NCBI GenBank assembly: GCA_964456185.1
Contig: CAYVZZ010000065.1
Coordinates: 1 to 12,048, forward strand
DNA: 12,048 bases
Origin: CAYVZZ01 sp964456185
GTDB taxonomy: Bacteria; Pseudomonadota; Gammaproteobacteria; Pseudomonadales; Alcanivoracaceae
Direction of reading: 5' to 3'
The position numbers were made by a program, and so were the translations under genes. The notes beneath the pieces are model-generated. The model was not told the DNA's origin, did not search any database, and saw only the letters and a program-made list of their open reading frames with translations. This document shows positions 1-7,072 of the stretch, in pieces (the first letter of the stretch is position 1; the number at the start of each line of letters is the position of its first letter).

Positions 1-1
1 C

Positions 2-133
2 GAAACTGACGCAGGCCAAACGGCGCATTTGGACAAACTGACAAAACTACTGCCCGCCACGGCGCGCAAGCTCCAGTTTGACCCTGGACAAAGTTTTGCT
101 GGCAATGCCGTAGTTGAGCAAATCAATGATTGA
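2..133 (+). CDS. C-terminal end of an unrecognised protein (5'-partial)
   Basis: An open frame enters from the left edge and ends at TGA 131-133 after 43 codons. It is the only forward frame that stays open for this stretch; frame 1 stops at its third codon. The peptide is hydrophilic and probably helical (it contains HLDKLTKLLPATARKL and ends in VVEQIND), with no membrane segment, zinc motif or known signature visible. I do not recognise the family. It may be a real gene tail or chance, since only 132 bases are available and the upstream part is outside the window. Confidence 0.35.
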   Translation, partial: ETDAGQTAHLDKLTKLLPATARKLQFDPGQSFAGNAVVEQIND

Positions 134-308
134 GCAACGCTGTGCCCTGACGATGCGGCGGCTCACCGTCCCCGCGCTGGCTGACAGAGCAATTCTGCCG
201 ACAGCATGGGGGAGCAGCTACTTTTTCAACAGAATCGGCCAAAAGCGGTCATCAGGGCTGGCTTGAATCGGGGCCGAAGGATTACGCTCTCAGCCCCATA
301 ATTGCTGG
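134..308. other. Non-coding stretch between partial gene and MDR gene
   Basis: No gene was found in this stretch. It holds the motif TTTTTCAACAGAATCGGCC at about 212-230, which resembles sequence I associate with insertion-sequence flanks in proteobacterial plasmids. This is recollection only, and no inverted-repeat partner was found in the window. There is no convincing hairpin followed by a T-run. Confidence 0.3.
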
Positions 309-1298
309 TCAGACAGTTACCACGATCTTGCCGATCTGCTGATTGGCTTCAAGGAAACGATGGGCATCCTGGATGTCGCTAAGTGCGAATGTCTTTGCGA
401 TGATCGGGCGCAACGCACCGGACTTCAACCCTTGCAGAATAAAAGCCTTCGCTCTCTCCAGGGCTTCAGGGTCGGCCACAATCTCTGCGTAGAGATAACC
501 CTTCAAAGTCAGGCTTTTGCCCAGCACGGTAAACAGTGGGAATGGTGTCGGTTCAGAGCTGAGTGCGCCGTACACCAGCAAAATTCCGCCCCGCGCCATG
601 CTCTGCGTGAGAGGTTCGAAGGACGGCCCGCCTACAGGATCAAATACAACGCGAGCGCCTTGACCGGCAGTTATCGTCATAACACGCTCGACGATATCCT
701 CTTCATCGCTGACGATGACATGCGCAGCGCCTGCATCAAGCAGGGCTTGCTTCTTCGCGTGAGTTCGAGTGATCGCAATCGATGTGGCGCCGACCATTCG
801 AGCTATTTGGAAGGCGGCTAAGCCAACACTGCTTGACGCGGCGGTAACGATGACAAAATCGCCCTGCCGTAGCTTCGCCTGTTCAATCAATGCTCCCCAG
901 GCGGTGACGTACTGCATCCAAGACGCCGCAGCCTCTTCAAAGGACAAGTTCTCAGGGCTCTTTACCACCAGGTGGGCTGGTACATTGGCCAACTCGCCGT
1001 AGGTGCCCCAGCGAGCAATATCCAAAGGTGGGATCAGAGCGACCGAGTCACCAATAGTGATCTCGGTTACGTCGCTCCCAACTGCCGTTACGATGCCTGC
1101 GGCCTCGTAGCCTAAGCGGCTGGGGAACTCCGCTTCTTGTAGGTATGCGTGATTGCGGAACATCACTTCGGCTCGGTTCAAGCCAATAGCTTTAACACTA
1201 ATCTGCACCTCGTTTGCTGCTGGTGCCGATACTTCCAGATCTTCCAGCTTCAGAACGCTGGCGTCACCGTATTCATGAATTCTGACAATGCGTGTCAT
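309..1298 (-). CDS. Zinc-free MDR-superfamily oxidoreductase (quinone oxidoreductase-like)
   Basis: A 329-residue medium-chain dehydrogenase/reductase. The N-terminal GroES-like catalytic domain covers about residues 1-125. The Rossmann domain has the nucleotide-binding turn AASSSVG at 153-159, where quinone oxidoreductases have AxxGxxG. The cysteine cluster of the structural zinc and the Cys/His/Cys catalytic ligands are absent, so this is the NAD(P)H-dependent quinone/enone reductase branch rather than an alcohol dehydrogenase. The substrate is unknown and the protein is probably cytosolic. The frame is open 28 codons further upstream, but ATG 1298 is preceded by AACGAGG seven bases before it and begins with the family's usual MTRIVRIHEYG, so it was chosen. 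The gene lies 145 bp downstream of a second MDR gene on the same strand and may share its transcript. Confidence 0.85.
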   Translation of the reverse strand: MTRIVRIHEYGDASVLKLEDLEVSAPAANEVQISVKAIGLNRAEVMFRNHAYLQEAEFPSRLGYEAAGIVTAVGSDVTEITIGDSVALIPPLDIARWGTYGELANVPAHLVVKSPENLSFEEAAASWMQYVTAWGALIEQAKLRQGDFVIVTAASSSVGLAAFQIARMVGATSIAITRTHAKKQALLDAGAAHVIVSDEEDIVERVMTITAGQGARVVFDPVGGPSFEPLTQSMARGGILLVYGALSSEPTPFPLFTVLGKSLTLKGYLYAEIVADPEALERAKAFILQGLKSGALRPIIAKTFALSDIQDAHRFLEANQQIGKIVVTV

Positions 1299-1443
1299 AT
1301 AGATACCTCGTTTATCAATGGGCCTCGACGTATATCCGGAAACCCTCCAAGCGCCCTGATCTCTCACCACTTTGGTCAGCAAGCTATCCGTTGAGCTTTT
1401 CGCAGGTGATTTTAGGACGTGATCAAGCCTGCGCGCCTGCCTT

Positions 1444-2457
1444 TCAGAAACCCTCTAAAACGATTTTGCCTTTCGCTTTTCCGCTTTCAATCAGGGCATG
1501 GGCGCGCTTGAGGTTTTCGGCATTGATCGTCCCGAAACTCTCGGTCGCGGTCGAACGGATCTTCGCGGCGTCGATCAAAGCAGCAACGGCATCGAGGATT
1601 TCACCCTGACGCGCGATGTCGTCGGTGGTAAACAGCGAACGCGTGAACATCAGCTCCCAATGAATCGACACGGCCTTGGCCTTGAATGGCATGATGTCAA
1701 ACACTTCAGGATCGTCAATCAGGCCAAACCGACCCTGAGGGGCAATGAATTCGACGATCTGCGGCACGTAGGTTTCGGAATAGTTGGTCGAAAATACGAA
1801 CCCTGGCGCGCCGATGTTCAGGGCTGCAATCTGTTCCGACAAGGGTTTGGAATGGTCCACGACATAATGCGCGCCCAGCTCCTTGACCCATTCCTGCGTT
1901 TCGGGGCGCGAGGCCGTTGCAATGATCGTCAAATCGGTCTGCTCGCGCAAAAGCTGTATCGCAATAGAGCCAACGCCGCCCGCGCCGCCTATGATCACGA
2001 TGGCGTTCGCGGCACCCGGCACGGAATCGGTGACTTTCAGGCGGTCAAAGATCATCTCCTGGGCTGTCAGGGTCGTCAGGGGCAAGGCGGCAGCGGCGGA
2101 CGTTTCGATGCTTTTCGGCGCGTGGCCGACGATGCGGGCATCAACGAGGTGGTATTCGGCATTGGTGCCGGGGCGGTTGATCGCACCCGCATACCAGACC
2201 TTGTCGCCGGTTTTGAACTGGCTGACCTTGTCGCCAATTTCCACAACCTCGCCCACGGCGTCCCAACCGAGGATCACCGGCGTACCACCCTCGGCAGCGC
2301 GGCTTTGGCGGATTTTCGTGTCAATCGGGTTAACCGACACGGCCTCGACCTTGACGAGGATGTCATGGCCGGTCGCGGTGGGTTTTTCGACCTCAAGGTC
2401 GATCAGGGCGTCGGCGCGGTCAATTGCGCCGTTAACGGTGTAGCCGATAGCTTTCAT
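1444..2457 (-). CDS. Zinc-type alcohol dehydrogenase-like MDR protein (NADPH:quinone reductase-like)
   Basis: A 337-residue MDR protein. The N-terminal domain shows SVNPIDTKIR (41-50) and GWDAVGEVVEIGDKV (64-78). The Rossmann domain carries IIGGAGGVGS at 155-164, the NADPH-binding glycine turn. Despite the family name, no zinc-ligand cysteines are present. It fits the zinc-binding alcohol dehydrogenase family proteins often found beside LysR regulators, which reduce quinones or enones with NADPH. ATG 2457 has GGAG seven bases before it and starts the conserved MKAIGYTV. The frame stays open up to 2832, but that extension runs over the promoter region and the start of the LysR gene and has no family similarity. 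It is divergent from the LysR gene at 2741, its probable regulator. Confidence 0.87.
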   Translation of the reverse strand: MKAIGYTVNGAIDRADALIDLEVEKPTATGHDILVKVEAVSVNPIDTKIRQSRAAEGGTPVILGWDAVGEVVEIGDKVSQFKTGDKVWYAGAINRPGTNAEYHLVDARIVGHAPKSIETSAAAALPLTTLTAQEMIFDRLKVTDSVPGAANAIVIIGGAGGVGSIAIQLLREQTDLTIIATASRPETQEWVKELGAHYVVDHSKPLSEQIAALNIGAPGFVFSTNYSETYVPQIVEFIAPQGRFGLIDDPEVFDIMPFKAKAVSIHWELMFTRSLFTTDDIARQGEILDAVAALIDAAKIRSTATESFGTINAENLKRAHALIESGKAKGKIVLEGF

Positions 2458-2572
2458 TTTCGTTCTCCAGAAGTGGCTTGGGATGCACGGCACGCCACTG
2501 TTTGTGACGACGGGGTTTCGATAGATCAAATGTACAAGCCTTCCATTGCCGGACAAATGATCGAAACACGAA

Positions 2573-2602
2573 ATAATAATCCGGAAAATCCGGACATTAT
2601 TT
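2573..2602. promoter_or_regulatory. Dyad in the MDR/LysR divergent promoter region, candidate LysR operator
   Basis: A perfect inverted repeat CCGGA-AAA-TCCGG lies at 2581-2593, flanked by AT-rich arms (ATAAT on the left, ATTAT on the right) that extend it imperfectly to about 25-30 bp. This is the size and position expected for a LysR-type regulator site in the 283-bp region between divergent genes. A further GCCGGACAAAT copy of the half-site lies near 2548. The binding protein is inferred from position only. No confident -35/-10 pair was assigned for either gene. Confidence 0.5.
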
Positions 2603-2740
2603 TTTACGGAGATACCCTGTTCCAGTAACCCGATCGCCTTCAGTTTCTGGAATTTCGTGACAGAGGCCGAGTCATTTAACTGTTTGCCATGGTCGGATAA
2701 ATGGATAAGATCACAAGAGATAATTCGGAACTTCCTTTTA

Positions 2741-3637
2741 ATGTTGATTGATAACATCCGCCTTTTTCTAACCATCGCCGAGAAAGGCAGTCTTGTCGCT
2801 GCCGGCCGTGAGGTGGGCCTTTCCGCAACCACGGTCTCCGAGCGGCTTGCCGCTCTGGAAGCACATTACGGCGTTGTTCTATTCAACCGCACCACACGTT
2901 CGCTAAGCCTGACCGAAGAAGGCCGGACGTTGCTGAGTGGTGCAAAAGAGGTACTAGCCGAGATCGATGACCTCGACACTCGAATCCGCCACGGGGCCGA
3001 GACACTGTCGGGGCCGATCCGCATCAGTGCACCGATCGGTCTGGGCCGCAGTGTCGTTTCGGATGTGATCTCGACCTTCACAACTGAGCATCCCGCGATC
3101 TCAGTCGACTTGCATCTGTCCGACGGATATGTGGACATCGTTGGCCAAGGTTTTGATCTTGCGTTGCGCTTTGGCACGTTGACAGACAGCACCTTAAGGG
3201 CCCGAAACCTTGGAAACCATCGCCGGATCGTCTGCGCATCTCCTTCATACATTGCTGCACATGGCGCACCGCAAGAGCCTGCCGATCTGATTCGACATAA
3301 CTGCTTGGTCATGCGATTCGGAACGATCCCTGACAATGTGTGGCGCTTTGGTACCGAGAAAAGCCCAATGAGTGTGACGGTGCGTGGCAATAAGACAGCG
3401 AACGATGGCTCTTTAGTGCGACGATGGGCGCTTGATGGCCTTGGCATTGCCCTCAAGTCAGAACTGGAGGTTGGACCCGACATTGAATCCGGGAGGCTGG
3501 TGCCTCTGTTGCAGGAGTACAGCCCGCCGCCGCCCCCTCTTCAGATGATGTTTCCTCCGGGGCGATCACAGTCACGGCGCGTGCGCGCTCTGGCGGAAGC
3601 ATTGAGTGACGCCGTTGCGAAAAAGATAAAGGTGTAA
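2741..3637 (+). CDS. LysR-family transcriptional regulator
   Basis: A 298-residue protein of typical LysR length. The winged helix-turn-helix covers about residues 1-60 (FLTIAEKGSLVAAGREVGLS, then TVSERLAALEAHYGVVLFNRTTR, LSLTEEG), followed by the linker helix and a periplasmic-binding-like effector domain from about residue 90 (GPIRISAP onward). It resembles the subfamily that commonly sits divergently from a quinone-reductase or alcohol-dehydrogenase-like gene and controls it in response to a small ligand. ATG 2741 was chosen over the frame's earlier start at 2657, because LysR proteins begin within a few residues of the first DNA-binding helix and the extra 28 residues match nothing. The ribosome-binding site is weak. 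The target is probably the MDR gene ending at 2457, inferred from the divergent arrangement. Confidence 0.88.
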   Translation: MLIDNIRLFLTIAEKGSLVAAGREVGLSATTVSERLAALEAHYGVVLFNRTTRSLSLTEEGRTLLSGAKEVLAEIDDLDTRIRHGAETLSGPIRISAPIGLGRSVVSDVISTFTTEHPAISVDLHLSDGYVDIVGQGFDLALRFGTLTDSTLRARNLGNHRRIVCASPSYIAAHGAPQEPADLIRHNCLVMRFGTIPDNVWRFGTEKSPMSVTVRGNKTANDGSLVRRWALDGLGIALKSELEVGPDIESGRLVPLLQEYSPPPPPLQMMFPPGRSQSRRVRALAEALSDAVAKKIKV

Positions 3638-3668
3638 TCGGTTTCAAATGGGAAGCGAAAGCGGAACA

Positions 3669-4343
3669 TCAGAAGTGAATCACCGAACGGATGCGTTTGC
3701 CTTCGTGCATCAGGTCAAAGGCGTCATTGATCTGTTCAAGCTTCATGTCATGAGTGATAAAGACATCCAGCGGAATCTCTCCGGTCTTGGCCTTTTCCAC
3801 GTAGCCCGGCAGCTCGGTGCGGCCTTTCACCCCACCGAACGCAGAGCCTTTCCAGACCCGGCCGGTGACCAACTGGAACGGACGGGTGCTGATTTCCTCA
3901 CCGGCACCGGCCACCCCGATAATGATGGATTCCCCCCAGCCCTTGTGACAGCACTCCAGGGCTGAGCGCATCAGCTGGACGTTGCCGACGCACTCGAAGG
4001 AATAATCCACCCCGCCGTCGGTCATTTCCACAATGACTTCCTGGATCGGCTTGTCGTAATCCTTGGGGTTGACCACATCGGTGGCGCCCAGGTCCTTGGC
4101 GATGTCGAATTTACCCGGGTAGATGTCAACGGCGATGATGCGGCTGGCCTTGGCCATTTTGGCGCCAATAATCGCCGCCAGGCCGATACCGCCCAGGCCG
4201 AAGATGGCCACAGTGGCGCCTTCTTCCACCTTGGCAGTATTGAGCACGGCACCGATACCGGTGGTGACGCCAAAGCCCAGCAAGCAGACTTTTTCCAGCG
4301 GCTTGTTCGGCTAAAACGCCACGGCGGCACGGGATTTGATCAC
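3669..4343 (-). pseudogene. adhC (frmA): Relic of class III alcohol dehydrogenase / S-(hydroxymethyl)glutathione dehydrogenase
   Basis: The ancestor oxidises S-hydroxymethylglutathione with NAD+ in formaldehyde detoxification and is normally about 370 residues. The start survives: AAGGAG, seven bases, then GTG 4343, followed by IKSRAAVAF. Codon 11 is TAG (4311-4313). PNKPLE then joins directly to KVCLLG, so about 150 residues are missing, including the structural-zinc cysteines and most of the catalytic site. The join is in frame. From residue LLGFGVTTGIG onward the coenzyme domain is intact, with GLGGIGLAAI, the ADP-ribose aspartate in IIAVDIYPGKFD, and the usual C-terminal end KRIRSVIHF. 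The family's third catalytic zinc ligand (LLGCGVTTG) is Phe here. A shorter 204-residue piece could in theory be translated from TTG 4283, but without zinc sites it cannot be an active dehydrogenase. Confidence 0.9.
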
Positions 4344-4421
4344 TGGCAGACTCCTTCAATAAAGTTCAGGGGTAATTCGGCTATTCGGGACAGCATGTCT
4401 CAGGTTTTACGAATTTGACTT

Positions 4422-4444
4422 ATTGTAGACGACCGGTCTATTAT
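4422..4444. promoter_or_regulatory. Overlapping divergent promoters of nemR and adhC relic with a NemR-type operator
   Basis: On the plus strand, TTGACT at 4415-4420 and TATTAT at 4439-4444 form a -35/-10 pair with an 18-bp spacer, pointing into nemR. On the minus strand, TACAAT (4427-4422) is a good -10 for the adhC relic, with a weak -35. Between them lies TAGACGACCGGTCTA (4426-4440), which is the 12-bp palindrome found again at 5069-5080 with three extra bases (GAC). A repressor bound here would cover both promoters. Operator identity is inferred from the second copy and from the adjacent TetR-family gene. Confidence 0.6.
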
Positions 4445-4451
4445 CGGAAAC

Positions 4452-5039
4452 ATGACATCGACCGACACGCGCAATCACATCATCCAGACCGGTGCCGACC
4501 TGATCGGCCAGAAAGGGTTTGGCGCGACAGGCATCAACGGCGTACTGACATCGGCCGGTGTGCCGAAAGGGTCGTTCTACCATTATTTCAGAAGCAAGAA
4601 CGATTTCGGACTCGCCATCATTGACTCCTTTGCCGAGGAACACGACAAAAAGCTGGATAGAATTCTCAACGATACCAGCCGTTCCTGCCTTGATCGTCTT
4701 CGCGCCTACTTCGACACCGGTCAGGAAACCATGACCAGTTGCGAGTTCACCCGCGGCTGCCTTATTGGCAATCTTGGCCAGGAACTGGCCGGCCAAGATG
4801 AAGTTTTCCGCAAACGTCTGGATACCGTATTTAAGGGCTGGGAAAAGCGTTTCGAGCGCTGCATCGAAGAAGCCAGACTGGCTGGAGAAGTGGATGAATC
4901 CATCGATCCCGCCGATGTAGCCAGCTTCTTGCTTTCAGGCTGGGAGGGCGCCATTCTGAGAGCCAAGGTCCTGAAGAGCACTGAGCCGATGGAGCGATTT
5001 GTTTCCGTCTTTTTCCGGCAATGTCTTGGCGCGGCCTGA
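4452..5039 (+). CDS. nemR: TetR-family repressor, NemR-like electrophile/bleach sensor
   Basis: A 195-residue TetR protein. The HTH is at about residues 8-52 (ATGINGVLTSAGVPKGSFYHYFRSK, split here by its helices, with the SFYHYF signature at 41-46), followed by an all-helical ligand domain. It aligns well with E. coli NemR, which represses the N-ethylmaleimide reductase gene and is inactivated by quinones, aldehydes and hypochlorite. Cys103 in RGCLIGNL matches NemR Cys106 and Lys172 in LRAKVLKSTEP matches Lys175, the pair proposed to form the sensing sulfenamide. Other cysteines are 79, 97, 137 and 191. It is followed after 75 bp by the OYE gene, as in nemRA. The start ATG 4452 lies only seven bases after the predicted -10 and has no properly spaced ribosome-binding site, so the message may be leaderless. 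Confidence 0.87.
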   Translation: MTSTDTRNHIIQTGADLIGQKGFGATGINGVLTSAGVPKGSFYHYFRSKNDFGLAIIDSFAEEHDKKLDRILNDTSRSCLDRLRAYFDTGQETMTSCEFTRGCLIGNLGQELAGQDEVFRKRLDTVFKGWEKRFERCIEEARLAGEVDESIDPADVASFLLSGWEGAILRAKVLKSTEPMERFVSVFFRQCLGAA

Positions 5040-5068
5040 CATTTCCTTTTTTTTCGTCATTTGACTAG

Positions 5069-5080
5069 TAGACCGGTCTA
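5069..5080. promoter_or_regulatory. Perfect NemR-type operator between nemR and the OYE gene
   Basis: TAGACCGGTCTA is a perfect 12-bp palindrome in the 75-bp gap between nemR and the OYE gene. Two bases before it is TTGACT (5061-5066), a possible -35. I see no good -10 at the right distance. It repeats the core of the site in front of nemR, so the repressor probably controls the OYE gene separately as well as through the shared transcript. Confidence 0.65.
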
Positions 5081-5114
5081 TTTGCAACCATTTCATTCGC
5101 AGGAAGGATACTTA

Positions 5115-6272
5115 ATGAACAATCCAAACGATCCACTATTTCAGCCATATTCTCTGGGCGATCTTGCCCTTCCCAACCGGGTTCTGTTGTCGCCCCTGAC
5201 CCGGGCCCGCGCCACTCAGCCCGGCGATATCCCGAATGAGATGAATGCCCGGTACTACCAGCAGCGCGCCGGTGCAGGCCTGATCTTCAGCGAGGCCACT
5301 CAGGTATCGCCCCAGGGCAAGGGCTATGCGTTTACCCCCGGCATTCATTCCCCGGAACAGGTTGTGGGCTGGAAGAAGGTAACAACTGCCGTGCACATGG
5401 CCGGTGGGCGCATGCACGCTCAGCTATGGCACGTAGGCCGGATTTCCCACACCGCCCTGCAGCCAGATGGCAATAAGCCAGTGGCTCCGTCTGCCATCCA
5501 GCCTGAAGGTGCGAAAACCTTCATCAGTGCCGATTCAGGAATGGTGGATGTGCCGGAACCAAAAGCTCTGGAGGCAGGTGAGATGTCCGACATCGTAGAG
5601 CAGTTTCGTCAGGGCGCCATCAACGCCAAGTCCGCAGGGTTCGACGGTGTTGAGGTACACGCCGCCAATGGCTACCTGCTGGACCAGTTCCTCAAAAGCG
5701 GCAGCAATCAGCGCACCGACGAATTTGGCGGTGCGGTGGAAAACCGCATGCGCCTGCCGCTGATGGTGGTGGAAGCCGTCATCGACGTCTGGGGCAAAGA
5801 AAACGTCGGTGTGCGTATCAGCCCGACCGGCAGCTTCAACGCCATGTATGACGAAGATCCAGTGGAAACTTTCAGTGCTTTTGCCTGCCGCCTCAACGAT
5901 CTGGGCATTGCCTATCTGGAAGTGGTTGAAGATTCCTTCCAGGGCAACCATGCCAATGGCCGCCCGGAAGAAGTGATCGACGCTATTCAGGCTGGATTCA
6001 AGGGTACTTATATTGCCAACGGTGCCTATACCGCAGAGGAGGCGCGCAAGCGCATCAACGCTGGCCGTTGCGACCTGGTCACCTTTGGCCGTCCGTTTAT
6101 TGCCAATCCGGACCTGCCGGAGCGTTTCCGCCAGCACGCCGAGTTGAACAAGTGGGACGACAGCACATTTTATGGCGGCGATGAGCGGGGCTATACCGAT
6201 TACCCAACGCTGAAAGAACTCGAAATCAGCGCCCCAAGAAAACTTTTATCACCAAAAGGAAACACAGCATGA
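5115..6272 (+). CDS. nemA: Old yellow enzyme family ene-reductase (N-ethylmaleimide reductase-like)
   Basis: A 385-residue FMN-dependent TIM-barrel reductase that uses NAD(P)H to reduce activated C=C bonds (maleimides, quinones, enones) or nitro groups; cytosolic. Family landmarks in order: SPLTRARA (26-33), FSEATQVSPQGKGY (58-71), HAQLWHVGRISH (101-112), the active-site stretch VEVHAANGYLLDQFL with His182/Asn185 as substrate-anchoring pair and Tyr187 as the proton donor, the SNQRTDEFGG segment (197-206), and phosphate-binding elements ANGAYT and TFGRPFIANPDLPERF near the C-terminus. It is slightly longer than E. coli NemA. ATG 5115 follows AGGAAGGA with normal spacing and starts NNPNDPLFQPYSLGD, typical for the family. 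Its stop overlaps the SDR start by 4 bp. Its neighbour nemR and the operator at 5069 indicate induction by electrophiles. Confidence 0.92.
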   Translation: MNNPNDPLFQPYSLGDLALPNRVLLSPLTRARATQPGDIPNEMNARYYQQRAGAGLIFSEATQVSPQGKGYAFTPGIHSPEQVVGWKKVTTAVHMAGGRMHAQLWHVGRISHTALQPDGNKPVAPSAIQPEGAKTFISADSGMVDVPEPKALEAGEMSDIVEQFRQGAINAKSAGFDGVEVHAANGYLLDQFLKSGSNQRTDEFGGAVENRMRLPLMVVEAVIDVWGKENVGVRISPTGSFNAMYDEDPVETFSAFACRLNDLGIAYLEVVEDSFQGNHANGRPEEVIDAIQAGFKGTYIANGAYTAEEARKRINAGRCDLVTFGRPFIANPDLPERFRQHAELNKWDDSTFYGGDERGYTDYPTLKELEISAPRKLLSPKGNTA

Positions 6273-7012
6273 GCAATAACATTTCTGGAAAAGTTGTCGT
6301 TATCACCGGTGCCAGCAGCGGCCTGGGTGAGGCTACTGCACGCCACCTTGCTGCGCTTGGCGCTCGCGTAGTGCTGGCTGCACGCCGCAAAGATAAACTC
6401 GACGCGTTGGTGACTGAGCTGACCAATGCAGGTGGTCAGGCAATCGCGTATCAGACCGATGTCACCTCTCAGGAAGAGGTCAAAACACTCATTCAAGGTG
6501 CCGTGGACACCTACGGCCGCATTGATGTACTGATCAACAATGCCGGACTGATGGCGATTGCACCGCTAAGCGATACTCGCACTGACGAGTGGGATCGCAT
6601 GATCGATATCAACATCAAGGGTCTGTTGTACGGAGTCGCGGCTGCATTGCCAGTATTCCAGAAACAAAACAGTGGTCACTTCATCAACATCGCATCGGTT
6701 GCAGGCATGAAGGTGTTCAGCCCGGGTGGCACCGTGTACAGCGGCACCAAGTTTGCTGTGCGGGCTATCTCCGAAGGACTGCGTCACGAAGTCGGTGGCA
6801 GCATCCGCACCACGACTATCGAACCGGGCGCCGTGGACTCCGAACTGAAATTCGGCAGCACCCACCAACAGAGCCGCGATTTCGTGGTGGACTTCTACAA
6901 GCATGCAATTCCCGCCGAATCGGTCGCTCGAACTATCGCCTTCGCAATTGAGCAGCCTGCTGACGTGGATATTAACGAGATCGTTCTGCGCCCAACCGTG
7001 CAGGAATTCTAA
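6269..7012 (+). CDS. Short-chain dehydrogenase/reductase (classical SDR)
   Basis: A 247-residue classical SDR with every catalytic element: cofactor turn TGASSGLG at 13-20, basic residues AARRKDK after the second strand (Arg39/Arg40, favouring NADP(H)), NNAG at 90-93, Asn115, Ser143, and Tyr157/Lys161 in YSGTK. It probably reduces a carbonyl compound or oxidises an alcohol; the substrate cannot be told. Its ATGA overlap with the OYE stop shows translational coupling and a common operon, which suggests it acts on the same compounds, for example the ketone or aldehyde left after the ene-reductase has removed the double bond. That partnership is inference. The protein ends at 7012, just before a GC-rich hairpin. 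Confidence 0.9.
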   Translation: MSNNISGKVVVITGASSGLGEATARHLAALGARVVLAARRKDKLDALVTELTNAGGQAIAYQTDVTSQEEVKTLIQGAVDTYGRIDVLINNAGLMAIAPLSDTRTDEWDRMIDINIKGLLYGVAAALPVFQKQNSGHFINIASVAGMKVFSPGGTVYSGTKFAVRAISEGLRHEVGGSIRTTTIEPGAVDSELKFGSTHQQSRDFVVDFYKHAIPAESVARTIAFAIEQPADVDINEIVLRPTVQEF

Positions 7013-7020
7013 TGAGTTGA

Positions 7021-7046
7021 GGGCCTGTCTCTTCGGCGTCAGGCCC
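7021..7046 (+). terminator. GC-rich hairpin after the SDR gene, weak terminator candidate
   Basis: GGGCCTG at 7021-7027 pairs perfectly with CAGGCCC at 7040-7046 over a 12-base loop. No T-run follows (next bases CGCTTATC), so it may only attenuate or protect the 3' end. The frmR relic begins 27 bases further on the same strand. Confidence 0.4.
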
Positions 7047-7072
7047 CGCTTATCTGGAGTGAAAAGCAGTGA

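Noticed and set aside
1498..2628. 376-codon plus-strand open frame
   Set aside because: It lies fully antisense to the well-supported MDR gene (1444-2457), has a composition typical of a reverse-frame shadow and shows no recognisable domain.
2458..2832. N-terminal extension of the 1444-2457 MDR gene to 462 residues
   Set aside because: The extra 125 residues cover the regulatory region and the start of the LysR gene, match no family, and a good ribosome-binding site exists at the internal ATG.
5535..6137. 200-codon minus-strand open frame opposite the OYE gene
   Set aside because: Antisense shadow of a highly conserved enzyme; no motif and no ribosome-binding site context.
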